From contig DYBQ01000007.1 in assembly GCA_019418545.1 (NCBI GenBank), positions 1-64,000 on the forward strand: DNA of 64,000 nucleotides, written 5' to 3'. The stretch is from Clostridiales bacterium. GTDB lineage: Bacteria > Bacillota > Clostridia > Oscillospirales > Acutalibacteraceae. The stretch's first letter is position 1. Every line of letters starts with the position of its first letter. The position numbers were made by a program, and so were the translations under genes. Shown piece by piece: positions 1 through 8,643 of this stretch. The notes below the pieces were generated by a model. It had not been told where the DNA came from. It saw nothing but the letters and a program-made list of their open reading frames with translations, and did no database searches.

Positions 1-1
1 A

Positions 2-103
2 CATAGTACGGCTTCGGCTCTTCCCTCCATGGAAGAATCCTTCGTGTGCTGTCATACCACTGTAAAAGAAGAGCTGGAAGCTCTTTTAGATTTTTTTGGC
101 TGA
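2..103 (+). CDS. 3' end of an unidentified gene (partial)
   Basis: An open frame enters from the left edge and ends at TGA 101-103, giving 33 C-terminal residues that end VKEELEALLDFFG. The mix of acidic, basic and hydrophobic residues looks like a helical protein C-terminus, but I cannot name a family. A 7-bp hairpin (69-75 with 79-85) followed by a T-run at 91-97 lies inside this frame. The stretch could therefore instead be an intrinsic terminator of an upstream gene, or both. Low confidence because only 102 bases are visible. Confidence 0.3.
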   Translation, partial: HSTASALPSMEESFVCCHTTVKEELEALLDFFG

Positions 104-159
104 AATCTATGGTATCAGAGGACATATCGTCACCTTCTTTATAAAATTTAAAATAAATC

Positions 160-188
160 TTTAAAAATTATATAAAATGTTGTATACT
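160..188 (+). promoter_or_regulatory. Putative promoter of the polyphosphate:AMP phosphotransferase gene
   Basis: TTTAAA (160-165), a 17-base spacer and TATACT (183-188) lie 61 bases upstream of the start codon in an AT-rich stretch. The -10 is good and the -35 is poor. Confidence 0.4.
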
Positions 189-249
189 AAATCATAAGAA
201 AAATCGGATTCTGTTAAGCAGGATTCGAAATGAAAACGGAGGATTTTCC

Positions 250-1746
250 ATGCTGGATTCTGTCAATATGAAAACTACGGTTACCAAAGACGAGTTTAAA
301 AAGCAATCCAAAAAGCTGGAAAAGGAGCTGGAAACCCTTCCCCAGCAAATTAAGCAGGCTCAAATTCCGGTGATTATCCTGTTCGAAGGATGGGGGGCAG
401 CCGGTAAGGGCGGTATTATTTCCGATTTAATTTTGAACTTTGACCCCAGAGGATTTAAAGTCTATTCTACCGCGGAGCCAACCGAAGAAGAAAAACGCCA
501 TCCTCCCATGTGGCGCCATTGGAAAAACCTTCCCGAAAAAGGGCTAATGGCCATCCTGGACAGAAGCTGGTATCAGGATGTTTCCATCGCCCGGGTGGAG
601 GATGACCTTTCTGATGCGGAAAACCTGCGCCGGATGAACAACATCAATACTTTTGAAAGACAACTGACGGATAACGGCTATTTGGTATTAAAATTTTTCC
701 TGCATATCAGCCAAAAAGAGCAAAAAGCTCGTTTTGACAAGCTGGAAGATGATAAAAATACTGCTTGGCGGGTAACAGAGAAGGACCGCTGGCGCAACAA
801 GCACTATAACCTTTACTATCGGACATTGGACGAAATGCTGGAATATACCAATACTCCCAATGCTCCCTGGCATGTAGTGTGCAGCAACGACAGCCAAGCC
901 GCGCTGCTGAGTGTATATCGGACAGTGGTGGATGCCGTACACGAAGCCATTGAAGCCAAAAAACAGGGTCTTTCCATCAGCAGTGCCAAGGGGATTCCCG
1001 CTCCAAAACCTTTTAATACGGTACACACGCCTTTGCTGTCTGAAATCACACTGGAAGACAAAACCATTACGGAAGAAAAGTATAAAAAGGAACTGTCCCG
1101 GCTGCAAAAAAAGCTAAACGCCCTGCATTACAAACTCTATCGCCGTAAACTGCCGGTTATTGTTGCCTATGAGGGCTGGGACGCTGCCGGAAAGGGCGGC
1201 AATATTAAGCGTATTTCTGCGGCACTGGACCCAAGAGGCTATGAGGTAATTCCTATTGCCGCTCCCACAAAGCCAGAGCTCAACCGGCATTATCTGTGGC
1301 GGTTTTGGACGAAAGTCCCTAAGACCGGCCATATTGCGATTTTTGACCGTACCTGGTATGGGCGGGTCATGGTGGAACGGATTGAAGGTTTCTGTACGGA
1401 AGATGACTGGAAACGTGCTTATCAGGAAATCAATGAGTTTGAGCGGGAACTTACCGATTGGGGCGCTGTAGTTGTAAAATTCTGGATTCACATTGACCAG
1501 GATGAACAGCTGCGCCGCTTTACCGATAGGCAAAACACCCCTGAAAAGCAGTGGAAGATTACCGATGAAGACTGGCGTAACCGGGAAAAATGGCCTCAAT
1601 ATGAGATTGCCGTCAATGATATGCTGCAAAAGACTTCTACAGAATTTGCTCCCTGGTATATTATTGAGAGCCAGGATAAAAAATATGCCCGGATTAAGGC
1701 GTTAAAAATTTTGATTAAAGCCATTGAAGAAGCACTGAAAAAATAA
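250..1746 (+). CDS. pap: Polyphosphate:AMP phosphotransferase (two-domain PPK2 family)
   Basis: Transfers phosphate from polyphosphate to AMP to give ADP, an energy-salvage reaction in the cytosol. The 498-residue protein holds two tandem PPK2 domains. Each has a Walker A loop, GWGAAGKGG near residues 47-55 and GWDAAGKGG near 309-317, and each has a later W-R-x-W/W-R-F-W and D-R-S/T-W-Y motif (lid and Walker B region). Duplicated-domain PPK2 proteins of about 500 residues are the class II enzymes that act on AMP. The start is the ATG at 250 with CGGAGGA at 238-243. It is a single-gene unit, convergent with the aldo/keto reductase and closed by a strong terminator. No polyphosphate kinase gene is nearby. 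Confidence 0.9.
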   Translation: MLDSVNMKTTVTKDEFKKQSKKLEKELETLPQQIKQAQIPVIILFEGWGAAGKGGIISDLILNFDPRGFKVYSTAEPTEEEKRHPPMWRHWKNLPEKGLMAILDRSWYQDVSIARVEDDLSDAENLRRMNNINTFERQLTDNGYLVLKFFLHISQKEQKARFDKLEDDKNTAWRVTEKDRWRNKHYNLYYRTLDEMLEYTNTPNAPWHVVCSNDSQAALLSVYRTVVDAVHEAIEAKKQGLSISSAKGIPAPKPFNTVHTPLLSEITLEDKTITEEKYKKELSRLQKKLNALHYKLYRRKLPVIVAYEGWDAAGKGGNIKRISAALDPRGYEVIPIAAPTKPELNRHYLWRFWTKVPKTGHIAIFDRTWYGRVMVERIEGFCTEDDWKRAYQEINEFERELTDWGAVVVKFWIHIDQDEQLRRFTDRQNTPEKQWKITDEDWRNREKWPQYEIAVNDMLQKTSTEFAPWYIIESQDKKYARIKALKILIKAIEEALKK

Positions 1747-1759
1747 AATTCCCATAGAA

Positions 1760-1796
1760 AAGGGCCGGCCTGTGATGTGCCGGCCCTTGATTTTTA
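1760..1796. terminator. Bidirectional intrinsic terminator between convergent genes
   Basis: A perfect 10-bp stem (AAGGGCCGGC at 1760-1769 pairs with 1779-1788) is followed by a T-rich tract on the plus strand and preceded by A-rich sequence. It lies between the pap stop and the end of the minus-strand aldo/keto reductase. Confidence 0.85.
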
Positions 1797-1809
1797 TTGC
1801 TGGGGTGGA

Positions 1810-2817
1810 TTACAAAAATGTCTTATAGTCCTCATAGTTCCGGCGCAAAAGTTCCGGGGTATTCAGTCCATAAGGGCAGTGATTGACGCAGTGGTTGCAG
1901 TGGATGCAGTTGTCGATGCGAGCCATCATTTCCTGGGTTTCTTTTGTAAGATGACCGGAGGTGGGGGAGCGGCGCAGCAGCAAAGACATTCTCGCCGCTG
2001 TTGGAATGTCGATTTTTGCCGGACATGGCAGGCAGTAGCCGCAGCCCCGGCAGAAATCACCAATCAGCTCCTTGCGGTCATGAGCAATCAGTTCCCGGAT
2101 TTCTTCGGTCATCACCGGCGGGTTTTCTATGTAGGAAAGGAACTCGTCCAGTTCCTTTTCCCGCTGTACGCCCCAGATGGGAAGTACATTGTCAAACTGA
2201 GCAAGATAGGCATACGCAGCATCGGAGCGGGTAATCAGCCCACCGGACAAAGCCTTCATGCAGATAAATCCCACATTTTTCTCTTTGCACAGGTGTACCA
2301 GCTCTTCGTCTTTTTCGCTGGCCAGATAGCTAAAGGGGAATTGCAGGGTATCATACAATCCTGATTCCACAGCTTCTTTTGCCACCGGTCCCCGGTGATT
2401 GGTAAGGCCGATAAAGCGGATTTTTCCCTGTTGTTTGGCTTCCAGCATCGCCTCATACAAGCCGGTACCGTCGCCGGGCTTGGGGCAGAAAGCAGGGTTA
2501 TGGAACTGGTAAATATCGATATAGTCGGTTTTTAAAAGGCGCAGGCTGGTCTCCAAATCCTTCCAAAATCCCTCCACGGTGGTGGAAGGGGTTTTGGTGG
2601 CGATAAACAGCTTGTCCCGCATTCCTTCAAAGGCATAGCCCAGTTTTTCTTCGCTGTCGGTATAGCTGCGGGCAGTGTCAAAAAAGGTGATGCCACCGTC
2701 AAAGGCTTTTCGCAGCAGATAAGCGGCGTCCTCTTTGGAAACGCGCTGCACTGGCAGAGCGCCAAAGCCGTTTTTGTCGGTGGTAATACCGGTCCGTCCT
2801 AAAGTTACAGTTGGCAT
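1810..2817 (-). CDS. Aldo/keto reductase with C-terminal 4Fe-4S ferredoxin domain
   Basis: An NAD(P)H-type oxidoreductase of the aldo/keto reductase fold (residues about 1-265) fused to a ferredoxin-like tail. The TIM-barrel part keeps the catalytic signature DTARSYTDSEEKLGYA, with the Asp and Tyr of the AKR tetrad. The tail has two Cys clusters, CRGCGYCLPCP and CIHCNHCVNHCP, that should bind two [4Fe-4S] clusters. The 335-residue length is usual for this anaerobe-rich subfamily. The start has AGGAGG at 2824-2829. The substrate is unknown. An upstream promoter with a long spacer and a dyad is described separately. Confidence 0.88.
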   Translation of the reverse strand: MPTVTLGRTGITTDKNGFGALPVQRVSKEDAAYLLRKAFDGGITFFDTARSYTDSEEKLGYAFEGMRDKLFIATKTPSTTVEGFWKDLETSLRLLKTDYIDIYQFHNPAFCPKPGDGTGLYEAMLEAKQQGKIRFIGLTNHRGPVAKEAVESGLYDTLQFPFSYLASEKDEELVHLCKEKNVGFICMKALSGGLITRSDAAYAYLAQFDNVLPIWGVQREKELDEFLSYIENPPVMTEEIRELIAHDRKELIGDFCRGCGYCLPCPAKIDIPTAARMSLLLRRSPTSGHLTKETQEMMARIDNCIHCNHCVNHCPYGLNTPELLRRNYEDYKTFL

Positions 2818-2867
2818 GGGGATTCCTCCTTTGTTGTATTATGAAATAGATTGCATAAAAGTTGTTT

Positions 2868-2898
2868 GGAATACTATCGGTATGATAGGAGCTGTCAG
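2868..2898 (-). promoter_or_regulatory. Putative MerR-type promoter of the aldo/keto reductase
   Basis: On the minus strand CTGACA (2893-2898) and TATTCC (2868-2873) are 19 bases apart. The spacer holds the dyad CTATC-N5-GATAG (874-888 of this kb). A long spacer with an internal dyad is the layout MerR-family activators use. No merR gene is visible nearby, so this is inference. Confidence 0.35.
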
Positions 2899-2944
2899 AT
2901 TATTTGTAACTAAGCAATGAATCGGAAGACATTGGGTTCTGGTC

Positions 2945-3271
2945 TTACTCTTTAATATATTGCCTGTCAGTCACCGGAACATCATCTGAAACAAATCTTT
3001 CCACTTTCATGTGCAGGTTATATTTTTCTCGAAGTTCCATAATCTTCTGCATCATTTCCGTACCATGATGTATGTCTATTGCTTCTTGATTTTCCCAACT
3101 ATCGATAAGCAAAACCGTTTCCTCATCTTCCGCAGGATAAAAATATTCATATTTCAGGTTGCCTTTTTCTTTTCGGATTGCTGCAACAACACCGCTGGAC
3201 ATCATTTCTTCAGCAAACTTGCGGGCTGAACCGTTTTCCCCTGAATAATATATATTTACCGTTATACTCAT
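2945..3271 (-). CDS. ABM-domain protein (putative quinol monooxygenase type)
   Basis: A small 108-residue cytosolic protein of the antibiotic-biosynthesis-monooxygenase (dimeric alpha-beta barrel) superfamily. It shows the ferredoxin-like beta-alpha-beta pattern: an N-terminal strand SITVNIYY, a helix NGSARKFAEEMMSSG, the strand KYEYFYPAEDEETVLLIDSWENQEAIDIHHGTE interrupted by short turns, and a final helix-strand with MKVERF. The Trp-Glu-x-x-x-Ala-x-x-x-His pattern after the second strand is typical of the family. The frame is open to 3349, but GGAGG at 3280-3284 sits 8 bases before the ATG at 3271, so I start there. Substrate unknown; members often act on quinones or as dimeric stress proteins. 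Confidence 0.75.
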   Translation of the reverse strand: MSITVNIYYSGENGSARKFAEEMMSSGVVAAIRKEKGNLKYEYFYPAEDEETVLLIDSWENQEAIDIHHGTEMMQKIMELREKYNLHMKVERFVSDDVPVTDRQYIKE

Positions 3272-3392
3272 AATAGATTCCTCCATATAGCGCATATAAA
3301 AACTGTCGCAAGGCGGATTTGCTTTCAAAACTCGGTCACACCTATTCACTCAAATATGCCTTTTCGATAGGGAGTACTCTGTAAAGCGCTCT

Positions 3393-5996
3393 TTATCCTT
3401 TTGCGTCATACCACGTTTTTCCGATATTGGCGTCGGCCACCATGGGCACCGAAAGCTGGACAGCGTTTTCCATTTCCTCCTTGAGCAGAGCGGCCACCTG
3501 CTGGGCTTCCTCCTCGGGAGCCTCTACAATCAGTTCATCGTGTACCTGCAAAATTAAACGGGCACGAAGATTTTCCTTTTCCAGCCGGTTTTCTACCCGA
3601 ATCATAGCCAGCTTGATGATGTCTGCTGCCGCTCCTTGAATGGGCATATTTCGAGCCACCCGCTCTCCAAAAGCGCGCATATTATGATTACTGGAACTCA
3701 GCTCCGGCAGATAGCGGCGCCGTCCAAAAATGGTTTCCGAGTAGCCTTTATCCTTGGCTTCGGCCACTACTCTCTCCATATAGTCGCGAACACCGGAATA
3801 ATGCTCCAAATAGGCATTGATATAATCGGAAGCTTCCTTCCGGCTGACCCCGATATCCTGAGACAGGGAAAAGGCACCGATTCCATATACGATACCGAAG
3901 TTGACAGCCTTTGCCCGGGAGCGCATCAGCGGAGTGACCATTTCGGGGGGCATATGGAAAACCTGCGCCGCAGTTGCCCGGTGGATATCTTCGCCGTTTA
4001 AAAACGCATCAATCATGTTTTTATCATTGGCTACATGAGCCAGAACCCGGAGCTCAATTTGGGAATAGTCAGCGTCTACCAGCACCCAGCCGGGACGGGC
4101 AGTGAAGAAACGGCGAAGTTCCCGTCCCAGCTCTGTGCGGACAGGGATGTTTTGCAGATTGGGCTCTGTGGAGCTGATACGGCCGGTACGGGTTTCGGTT
4201 TGGTTAAAGCTGGAATGGATGCGGCCATCCTCTCCGATGACTTTTAACAGGCCGTCGCAATAGGTGGACTTGAGTTTCGTAAGGGTGCGATACCGCAGTA
4301 CCCGCTCCACTACCGGGTGGTCATATCGCAGCTTTTCCAGCACGTCCACGTTGGTGGAATATCCGGTCTTGGTTTTTTTGCCATGGGGAAGACCCAGCTT
4401 GACAAACAGTGCTTCTCCCAGCTGTTTGGGGGAATTGATGTTGAACTCGTATCCCACTTCTTCAATGATTTGCGCCTGCACCTCATTGACTTCCTTTTGC
4501 AGTGTAATACCAAACGCACGAATCCCTTCTGCGTCTACACCAAAACCTTCTGCCTCCATTTTTGCCAGCACCCGGGCAAGGGGCATTTCCATGGTTTCCA
4601 GCAGCGAGCGCTGGTCATTCTCGTCAATAGCACGAATCAACCGGTCACACAAAGCTGGCAAAACCGCTGCCTCCCGGCACTTTTCGTCTTCCAGAGCCGG
4701 TAAGGGCAGCTGATACTCCTGCGCCAAACGCAAAATACTGTATCCACTGGCGGAAGGGTTCAGCAGGTATGCCGCCAGCATGGTGTCCATTCCACTTCCT
4801 TCCCACGGAATCCCCATTTTGAGAGCAGTGGAAGGAAGTTTTTCAAGCGCGGCAAAAAACGGCTTGCTGTCGTGGAGATTCTTACGAATCAGCGGATTTT
4901 TACACAATGCCCGCAAAAATACTGCATCTGCATGGATTTTATAAATTGTATTTTTATAATTTAACAAGACATATTGTATAGATTTATCTTCTCCATACAA
5001 AGGGACAAAGTCTGCCCGTTTCTGTTCCTCTAAAAGAGGGAGCAAAGCAGCACCATCTTCATATTCCCGCACTTCTGGCAGAGGCATTTCTGTTGTTTCT
5101 TCCTCTGCTGCACCTGAAAGAGATTCCTCTTCAAGCTCCAGCTTTTTGAGCAAAGAAAATAATTCCAGCTTGGCCATGAGGCGTGCTGCCGCTGCTTTAT
5201 CGCCGGGCTTTGGCAGATAATGCTCCAGGCTTGTGTCAATGGGCGCATCCCGACGAATCGTGCCCAGCTCATAACTTAAGAAAGCGGACTCTTTTCCAGC
5301 TTCCAACTTTTTTCGCATACCGGGCTTGATATCCAGCTCTTCCAGATGCTCATAAATATACGAAAGGCTGCCGTATTTTTGAATGAGTTCTCCCGCACCT
5401 TTGGGGCCAATTCCTGCAACCCCGGGAATATTATCGGACGAATCCCCCTGAATAGCTTTAATATCCACCATTTGTGGCGGAGTAACGCCATATTCCTCTT
5501 TTACTCTGGCTTCGTCATACAGCGTTACCTGGGGCTGGCCAAATTTGGTGGCCGCAAGGCGCACACTGACATGGGGAGCCACCAGCTGCAGGCTGTCACG
5601 GTCCCCGGTTGCAATCAAGCACTCGTTTCCTGTATCCTCACAGGCTTTTGCAAGGGTTCCCAAAATATCGTCTGCCTCAAAGCCTTCGCACTCAATCAGC
5701 GGATACCCCAAATTTGTGAGCAGCTCTTTGAGGGTGGGCATTTGCTGTGCCAGCTCCGGGGGCATCCCCTTACGCTGGGCTTTATATCCCGCATACATCT
5801 TATGCCGGAAGGTGGGGGCTTTTAAATCAAAGGCAATGGCAACGGCATCCGGTTGGGATTCTTCCTTCAGCTTTTGCAGCATGGTCATAAAGCCATAAAT
5901 GCCGTTGGTAAACAGTCCGTCTTTGGTGGAAAGAAGCTTAATTCCATAAAAGGCACGGTTGACAATACTGTTTCCATCCAAAACCAGCAGTTTCAT
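3393..5996 (-). CDS. polA: DNA polymerase I
   Basis: Family A polymerase for Okazaki-fragment processing and repair. The 867 residues contain an N-terminal 5'-3' exonuclease/FEN domain (about 1-290, starting KLLVLDGNSIVNRAF, with Asp-rich ATGDRDSLQL and GDSSDNIPGV), a central 3'-5' exonuclease-like domain and a C-terminal polymerase domain. Polymerase motifs are DADYSQIELR (A), RSRAKAVNFGIVYG (B) and QVHDELIVE (C). The central domain lacks the Asp-x-Glu of a proofreading site, as in other Firmicutes PolA, so proofreading is probably absent. The start follows GGGAGG at about 6005-6010. It lies 84 bases after cysS and may be co-transcribed. Confidence 0.96.
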   Translation of the reverse strand: MKLLVLDGNSIVNRAFYGIKLLSTKDGLFTNGIYGFMTMLQKLKEESQPDAVAIAFDLKAPTFRHKMYAGYKAQRKGMPPELAQQMPTLKELLTNLGYPLIECEGFEADDILGTLAKACEDTGNECLIATGDRDSLQLVAPHVSVRLAATKFGQPQVTLYDEARVKEEYGVTPPQMVDIKAIQGDSSDNIPGVAGIGPKGAGELIQKYGSLSYIYEHLEELDIKPGMRKKLEAGKESAFLSYELGTIRRDAPIDTSLEHYLPKPGDKAAAARLMAKLELFSLLKKLELEEESLSGAAEEETTEMPLPEVREYEDGAALLPLLEEQKRADFVPLYGEDKSIQYVLLNYKNTIYKIHADAVFLRALCKNPLIRKNLHDSKPFFAALEKLPSTALKMGIPWEGSGMDTMLAAYLLNPSASGYSILRLAQEYQLPLPALEDEKCREAAVLPALCDRLIRAIDENDQRSLLETMEMPLARVLAKMEAEGFGVDAEGIRAFGITLQKEVNEVQAQIIEEVGYEFNINSPKQLGEALFVKLGLPHGKKTKTGYSTNVDVLEKLRYDHPVVERVLRYRTLTKLKSTYCDGLLKVIGEDGRIHSSFNQTETRTGRISSTEPNLQNIPVRTELGRELRRFFTARPGWVLVDADYSQIELRVLAHVANDKNMIDAFLNGEDIHRATAAQVFHMPPEMVTPLMRSRAKAVNFGIVYGIGAFSLSQDIGVSRKEASDYINAYLEHYSGVRDYMERVVAEAKDKGYSETIFGRRRYLPELSSSNHNMRAFGERVARNMPIQGAAADIIKLAMIRVENRLEKENLRARLILQVHDELIVEAPEEEAQQVAALLKEEMENAVQLSVPMVADANIGKTWYDAKG

Positions 5997-6034
5997 GAGA
6001 TACCTCCCTGTATTTGATTATCACAATCATAATG

Positions 6035-6071
6035 GCCGGGATGCCTGCAAAAATACCTCTGACATCCCGGC
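6035..6071. terminator. Hairpin between cysS and polA
   Basis: GCCGGGATG (6035-6043) pairs perfectly with CATCCCGGC (6063-6071), with a 19-base loop. A T-run (ATTTTTTATT) follows on the plus strand, not on the minus strand in which cysS and polA are read. It may act as a weak terminator or a processing hairpin for the cysS transcript. Confidence 0.45.
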
Positions 6072-6080
6072 TGATATTTT

Positions 6081-7478
6081 TTATTCTTCAATATGCCACT
6101 TTACACCCTGAGGCGTATCTTCCAGCACCACATGACGGGCTTTCAGCTCGTCGCGAATGGCGTCGGCTGTTGCCCAATCCCGGTTCTTTCTGGCCTGGGT
6201 ACGCTTTTCAATCAGCGCTTCGATTTCGGCATCCAGAGAATTGTCCTTCTCTACATACAGCAGACCCAGTACGCCTGCCAGCTCCATATACAAATCCAGT
6301 GCTTTTTGGCACAGCTCCTTGGAGGACTCGCCATTGATGCTGGAGTTAATTTCTCTTGCCAGGCCAAACAGCGCAGCCAGACCATCGGCAGTATTCAAAT
6401 CATCGTCCATAGCCTGGATAAACTGCTCACGATATTGGGCAAGGCGCTCCCAAACAGATTTTTCGCCCTCTTTTTCGCCTGCGGCGGCATTTTCCAGCAG
6501 GAAGCGCAGATTGTCACGGCAGTTATAAAGCCGCTCCAGAGAGGCTTTGCACTGCTCGATAATGTCCACGCTGTAGTTAATGGGCATCCGGTAATGAGAA
6601 GAAACCATCAAATACCGGATGGGCTCATAGCCATATTTTTCCGCCACATCCCGGACTGTGAAGAAGTTCCCCAGGGATTTACTCATTTTTTTGTTGTCTA
6701 CATTGATATAGCCGTTATGCATCCAGTAGTGTGCAAAGGGGACACCATTGCAGCACTCGCTCTGTGCAATCTCATTTTCGTGGTGGGGGAAAATCAAATC
6801 CTGTCCGCCGCAGTGCAAATCAATGGTTTCGCCCAAATAACGGCATACCATTGCAGAACACTCAATGTGCCAGCCGGGACGGCCATGTCCCCAGGGAGAC
6901 TCCCAATAGGGCTCGCCGGGCTTGGCAGCTTTCCACACCGCAAAGTCCATGGGGTCTTCCTTCACATCGCCCACACTAATCCGGGCGCCGGCCTGCAATT
7001 CTTCCAAGGGCTGATGGGACAGCTTTCCATATTCGCTGAACTTATTGGTGCGGAAATAGACATCTCCATCTACTGCATATGCATAACCTTTTTCTTCCAG
7101 CTTGGAAATAATGGCAATAATCTCGTCGATGTTTTCGGTGGCCAAGGGATGAATGGTAGCAGGGCGAACGTTTAAACCGGCAGCATCCTTTTTATATTCT
7201 TCCATATACCGGCGGGAAACCGTTAGATAGTCGCTGTTTTCTTCGTTGGCCTTGTTGATGATTTTATCATCAATATCGGTGAAGTTTTGAACATAGGTGA
7301 CTTTCATCCCGCGATACTCCAGATAGCGGCGCAGCACATCAAACACACAGATAGGGCGGGCATTACCAATGTGAATGTAGTTGTAAACCGTAGGACCGCA
7401 GGCGTAAATTTTCATCTCACCGGGAGTCATTGGGACGAGTTCTTCCTTTTGACGGGACATCGTGTTGTAAATTCTCAT
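6081..7478 (-). CDS. cysS: Cysteine--tRNA ligase
   Basis: Charges tRNA-Cys with cysteine. This is a class I synthetase of 465 residues, full length for bacteria. The HIGH signature appears as HIGN in CGPTVYNYIHIGNARP, and the Cys in CGP is a zinc ligand. Further zinc ligands are in IECSAM and HCGGQDLIFPHHENE, and the KMSKS loop is KKMSKSLGNF. The C-terminal helical anticodon-binding part ends with a DALR-like domain. AAGGAG precedes the ATG. It is the second gene after a cysteine-specific T-box and cysE, so cysteine supply and tRNA charging are under one control. Confidence 0.97.
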   Translation of the reverse strand: MRIYNTMSRQKEELVPMTPGEMKIYACGPTVYNYIHIGNARPICVFDVLRRYLEYRGMKVTYVQNFTDIDDKIINKANEENSDYLTVSRRYMEEYKKDAAGLNVRPATIHPLATENIDEIIAIISKLEEKGYAYAVDGDVYFRTNKFSEYGKLSHQPLEELQAGARISVGDVKEDPMDFAVWKAAKPGEPYWESPWGHGRPGWHIECSAMVCRYLGETIDLHCGGQDLIFPHHENEIAQSECCNGVPFAHYWMHNGYINVDNKKMSKSLGNFFTVRDVAEKYGYEPIRYLMVSSHYRMPINYSVDIIEQCKASLERLYNCRDNLRFLLENAAAGEKEGEKSVWERLAQYREQFIQAMDDDLNTADGLAALFGLAREINSSINGESSKELCQKALDLYMELAGVLGLLYVEKDNSLDAEIEALIEKRTQARKNRDWATADAIRDELKARHVVLEDTPQGVKWHIEE

Positions 7479-7606
7479 GATACTTCTCCTTTATGTCATT
7501 GAAAATAAGATGCAAGCCGAATCAATATTGTCTTTGTTTGTATGTAAGGGTGCATAGGATGCACCCCCTTTACATAAACAGCTGCCAAACCAGCCGGTTT
7601 TTCACA

Positions 7607-7622
7607 TGTTCCACGTGGAACC
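7607..7622. other. parS-like site between cysE and cysS
   Basis: TGTTCCACGTGGAACC contains a perfect 14-bp palindrome, GTTCCACGTGGAAC, and matches the ParB site consensus TGTTNCACGTGAAACA at 14 of 16 positions, counting N as a match. It sits in the cysE-cysS gap just past the cysE stop, about 45 kb from dnaA. Firmicutes typically scatter parS sites around the origin on this scale. ParB is encoded in the window. Confidence 0.65.
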
Positions 7623-7625
7623 GTC

Positions 7626-8291
7626 TTATGCCGACTGATTTTTGCACCGTTCCTCAATTTCTTTCATACGCTCTTCCAGACGCTGGGTTTCCTCCTGCAC
7701 CTTATTCAGGCACTGGCACAGGGGATCTGTTACATGAATCTGGTCCAAATTCTCAGACGGATGTGTCACTTTTTCGCCGTTGACCCGTACAATCCGGGCC
7801 GGAACACCCACGGCGGTGGCGTTGTCGGGGACTTCTTCCAGCACTACGGCACCAGCAGCTACCCGGGCATTGTCCCCAACGCGGAAGGGGCCAAGCACCT
7901 TGGCGCCGGAGCCAATCAGCACATTATTCCCAAGTGTGGGGTGACGCTTTCCGTGCTCTTTTCCGGTACCGCCCAGCGTTACATTTTGGTATATGGTGCA
8001 GTTATCTCCAATTTCCGTGGTTTCTCCGATGACGACTCCCATTCCATGGTCAATAAAAAGGCCTTTTCCAATGGTGGCCCCAGGATGAATTTCAATGCCG
8101 GTTTTGTGACGGGCCCGCTGACTAATCCAACGGGCAATAAATTTATGATTGTGGCGGTAAAACCAGTTGGCCTTTCGATAAGCCCTTACAGCCTTAAAAC
8201 CGGAATAGAGGAAATATACCTCCAAACGGCTTCTGGCTGCCGGGTCACGAGCCATAATGGAATCCAGTTCCTCCTTTAATGCCTTGAACAT
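7626..8291 (-). CDS. cysE: Serine O-acetyltransferase
   Basis: Makes O-acetylserine from serine and acetyl-CoA, the committed step of cysteine synthesis. The 221-residue protein has the N-terminal helical region (FKALKEELDSIMARDPAARS) and a left-handed beta-helix of hexapeptide repeats. These carry the active-site stretch IDHGMGVVIGET and the acetyl-CoA loop LGGTGKEHGKRHPT. The frame is open to 8381, but the upstream part is the T-box leader. AAAGGAG lies just before the ATG at 8291, which I take as the start. The C-terminus ends in a charged helix (EETQRLEERMKEIEERCK). First gene of a T-box-controlled cysE-cysS unit. Confidence 0.95.
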   Translation of the reverse strand: MFKALKEELDSIMARDPAARSRLEVYFLYSGFKAVRAYRKANWFYRHNHKFIARWISQRARHKTGIEIHPGATIGKGLFIDHGMGVVIGETTEIGDNCTIYQNVTLGGTGKEHGKRHPTLGNNVLIGSGAKVLGPFRVGDNARVAAGAVVLEEVPDNATAVGVPARIVRVNGEKVTHPSENLDQIHVTDPLCQCLNKVQEETQRLEERMKEIEERCKNQSA

Positions 8292-8321
8292 AATATGCTC
8301 CTTTCTCTGCGGGAAATCCGC

Positions 8322-8560
8322 GAAAAAACAAAACGCCTCCATCCCCAAAAGGGGACAGAGGCGGTGTTTCCGCGGTTCCACTCCGTTTTATCGCTCAAAC
8401 AGCCGGTAACGGGGCTGAATCGGACCGGAATTTCTGCCGGCCGGCATGGCTTTCGCCCACACAGGCGCATTTCGCCGGTCTTTTGCTGGGAGCGCTTTCA
8501 GCCGGTGACGCTCTCTCTCTGCTGCATCCGCTGCCGGGTACTTTTCCTGTGTATTGCCAT
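8322..8560 (-). promoter_or_regulatory. T-box riboswitch, cysteine specific, controlling cysE-cysS
   Basis: A tRNA-sensing leader. Stem I closes with ATGGC (8556-8560) against GCCAT (8446-8450) and carries the AGTACC and CAGAGAG elements. The T-box sequence TGGAACCGCGG is at 8370-8380. An intrinsic terminator follows: a stem of GCCTC...GAGGC with inner CCCC-TTTT-GGGG, then TTTTGTTTTTT at 8323-8333. The specifier codon after GAAA is UGC (8467-8469), a cysteine codon. Uncharged tRNA-Cys should stabilise the antiterminator through its NCCA end pairing with the T-box bulge and switch cysE-cysS on. Confidence 0.93.
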
Positions 8561-8610
8561 TTCACTCTTTACTTGTATCATATGCAGCTATATGCTGTCC
8601 TGTGTCTTTC

Positions 8611-8639
8611 AGTATATCCAGAAACAGCGGGTTTGTAAA
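8611..8639 (-). promoter_or_regulatory. Promoter of the T-box/cysE-cysS unit
   Basis: TTTACA (8634-8639), a 17-base spacer and TATACT (8611-8616) on the minus strand. It starts only 5 bases past the pgsA stop and about 50 bases before T-box stem I. Confidence 0.75.
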
Positions 8640-8643
8640 GGGC

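Noticed and set aside
69..97. Intrinsic terminator at the left edge
   Set aside because: The hairpin lies inside an open frame that ends at 103, so it may be coincidental; recorded under the partial gene instead.
3393..5996. A proofreading 3'-5' exonuclease in PolA
   Set aside because: The Asp-x-Glu motif of exonuclease motif I is not present; the domain looks degenerate.
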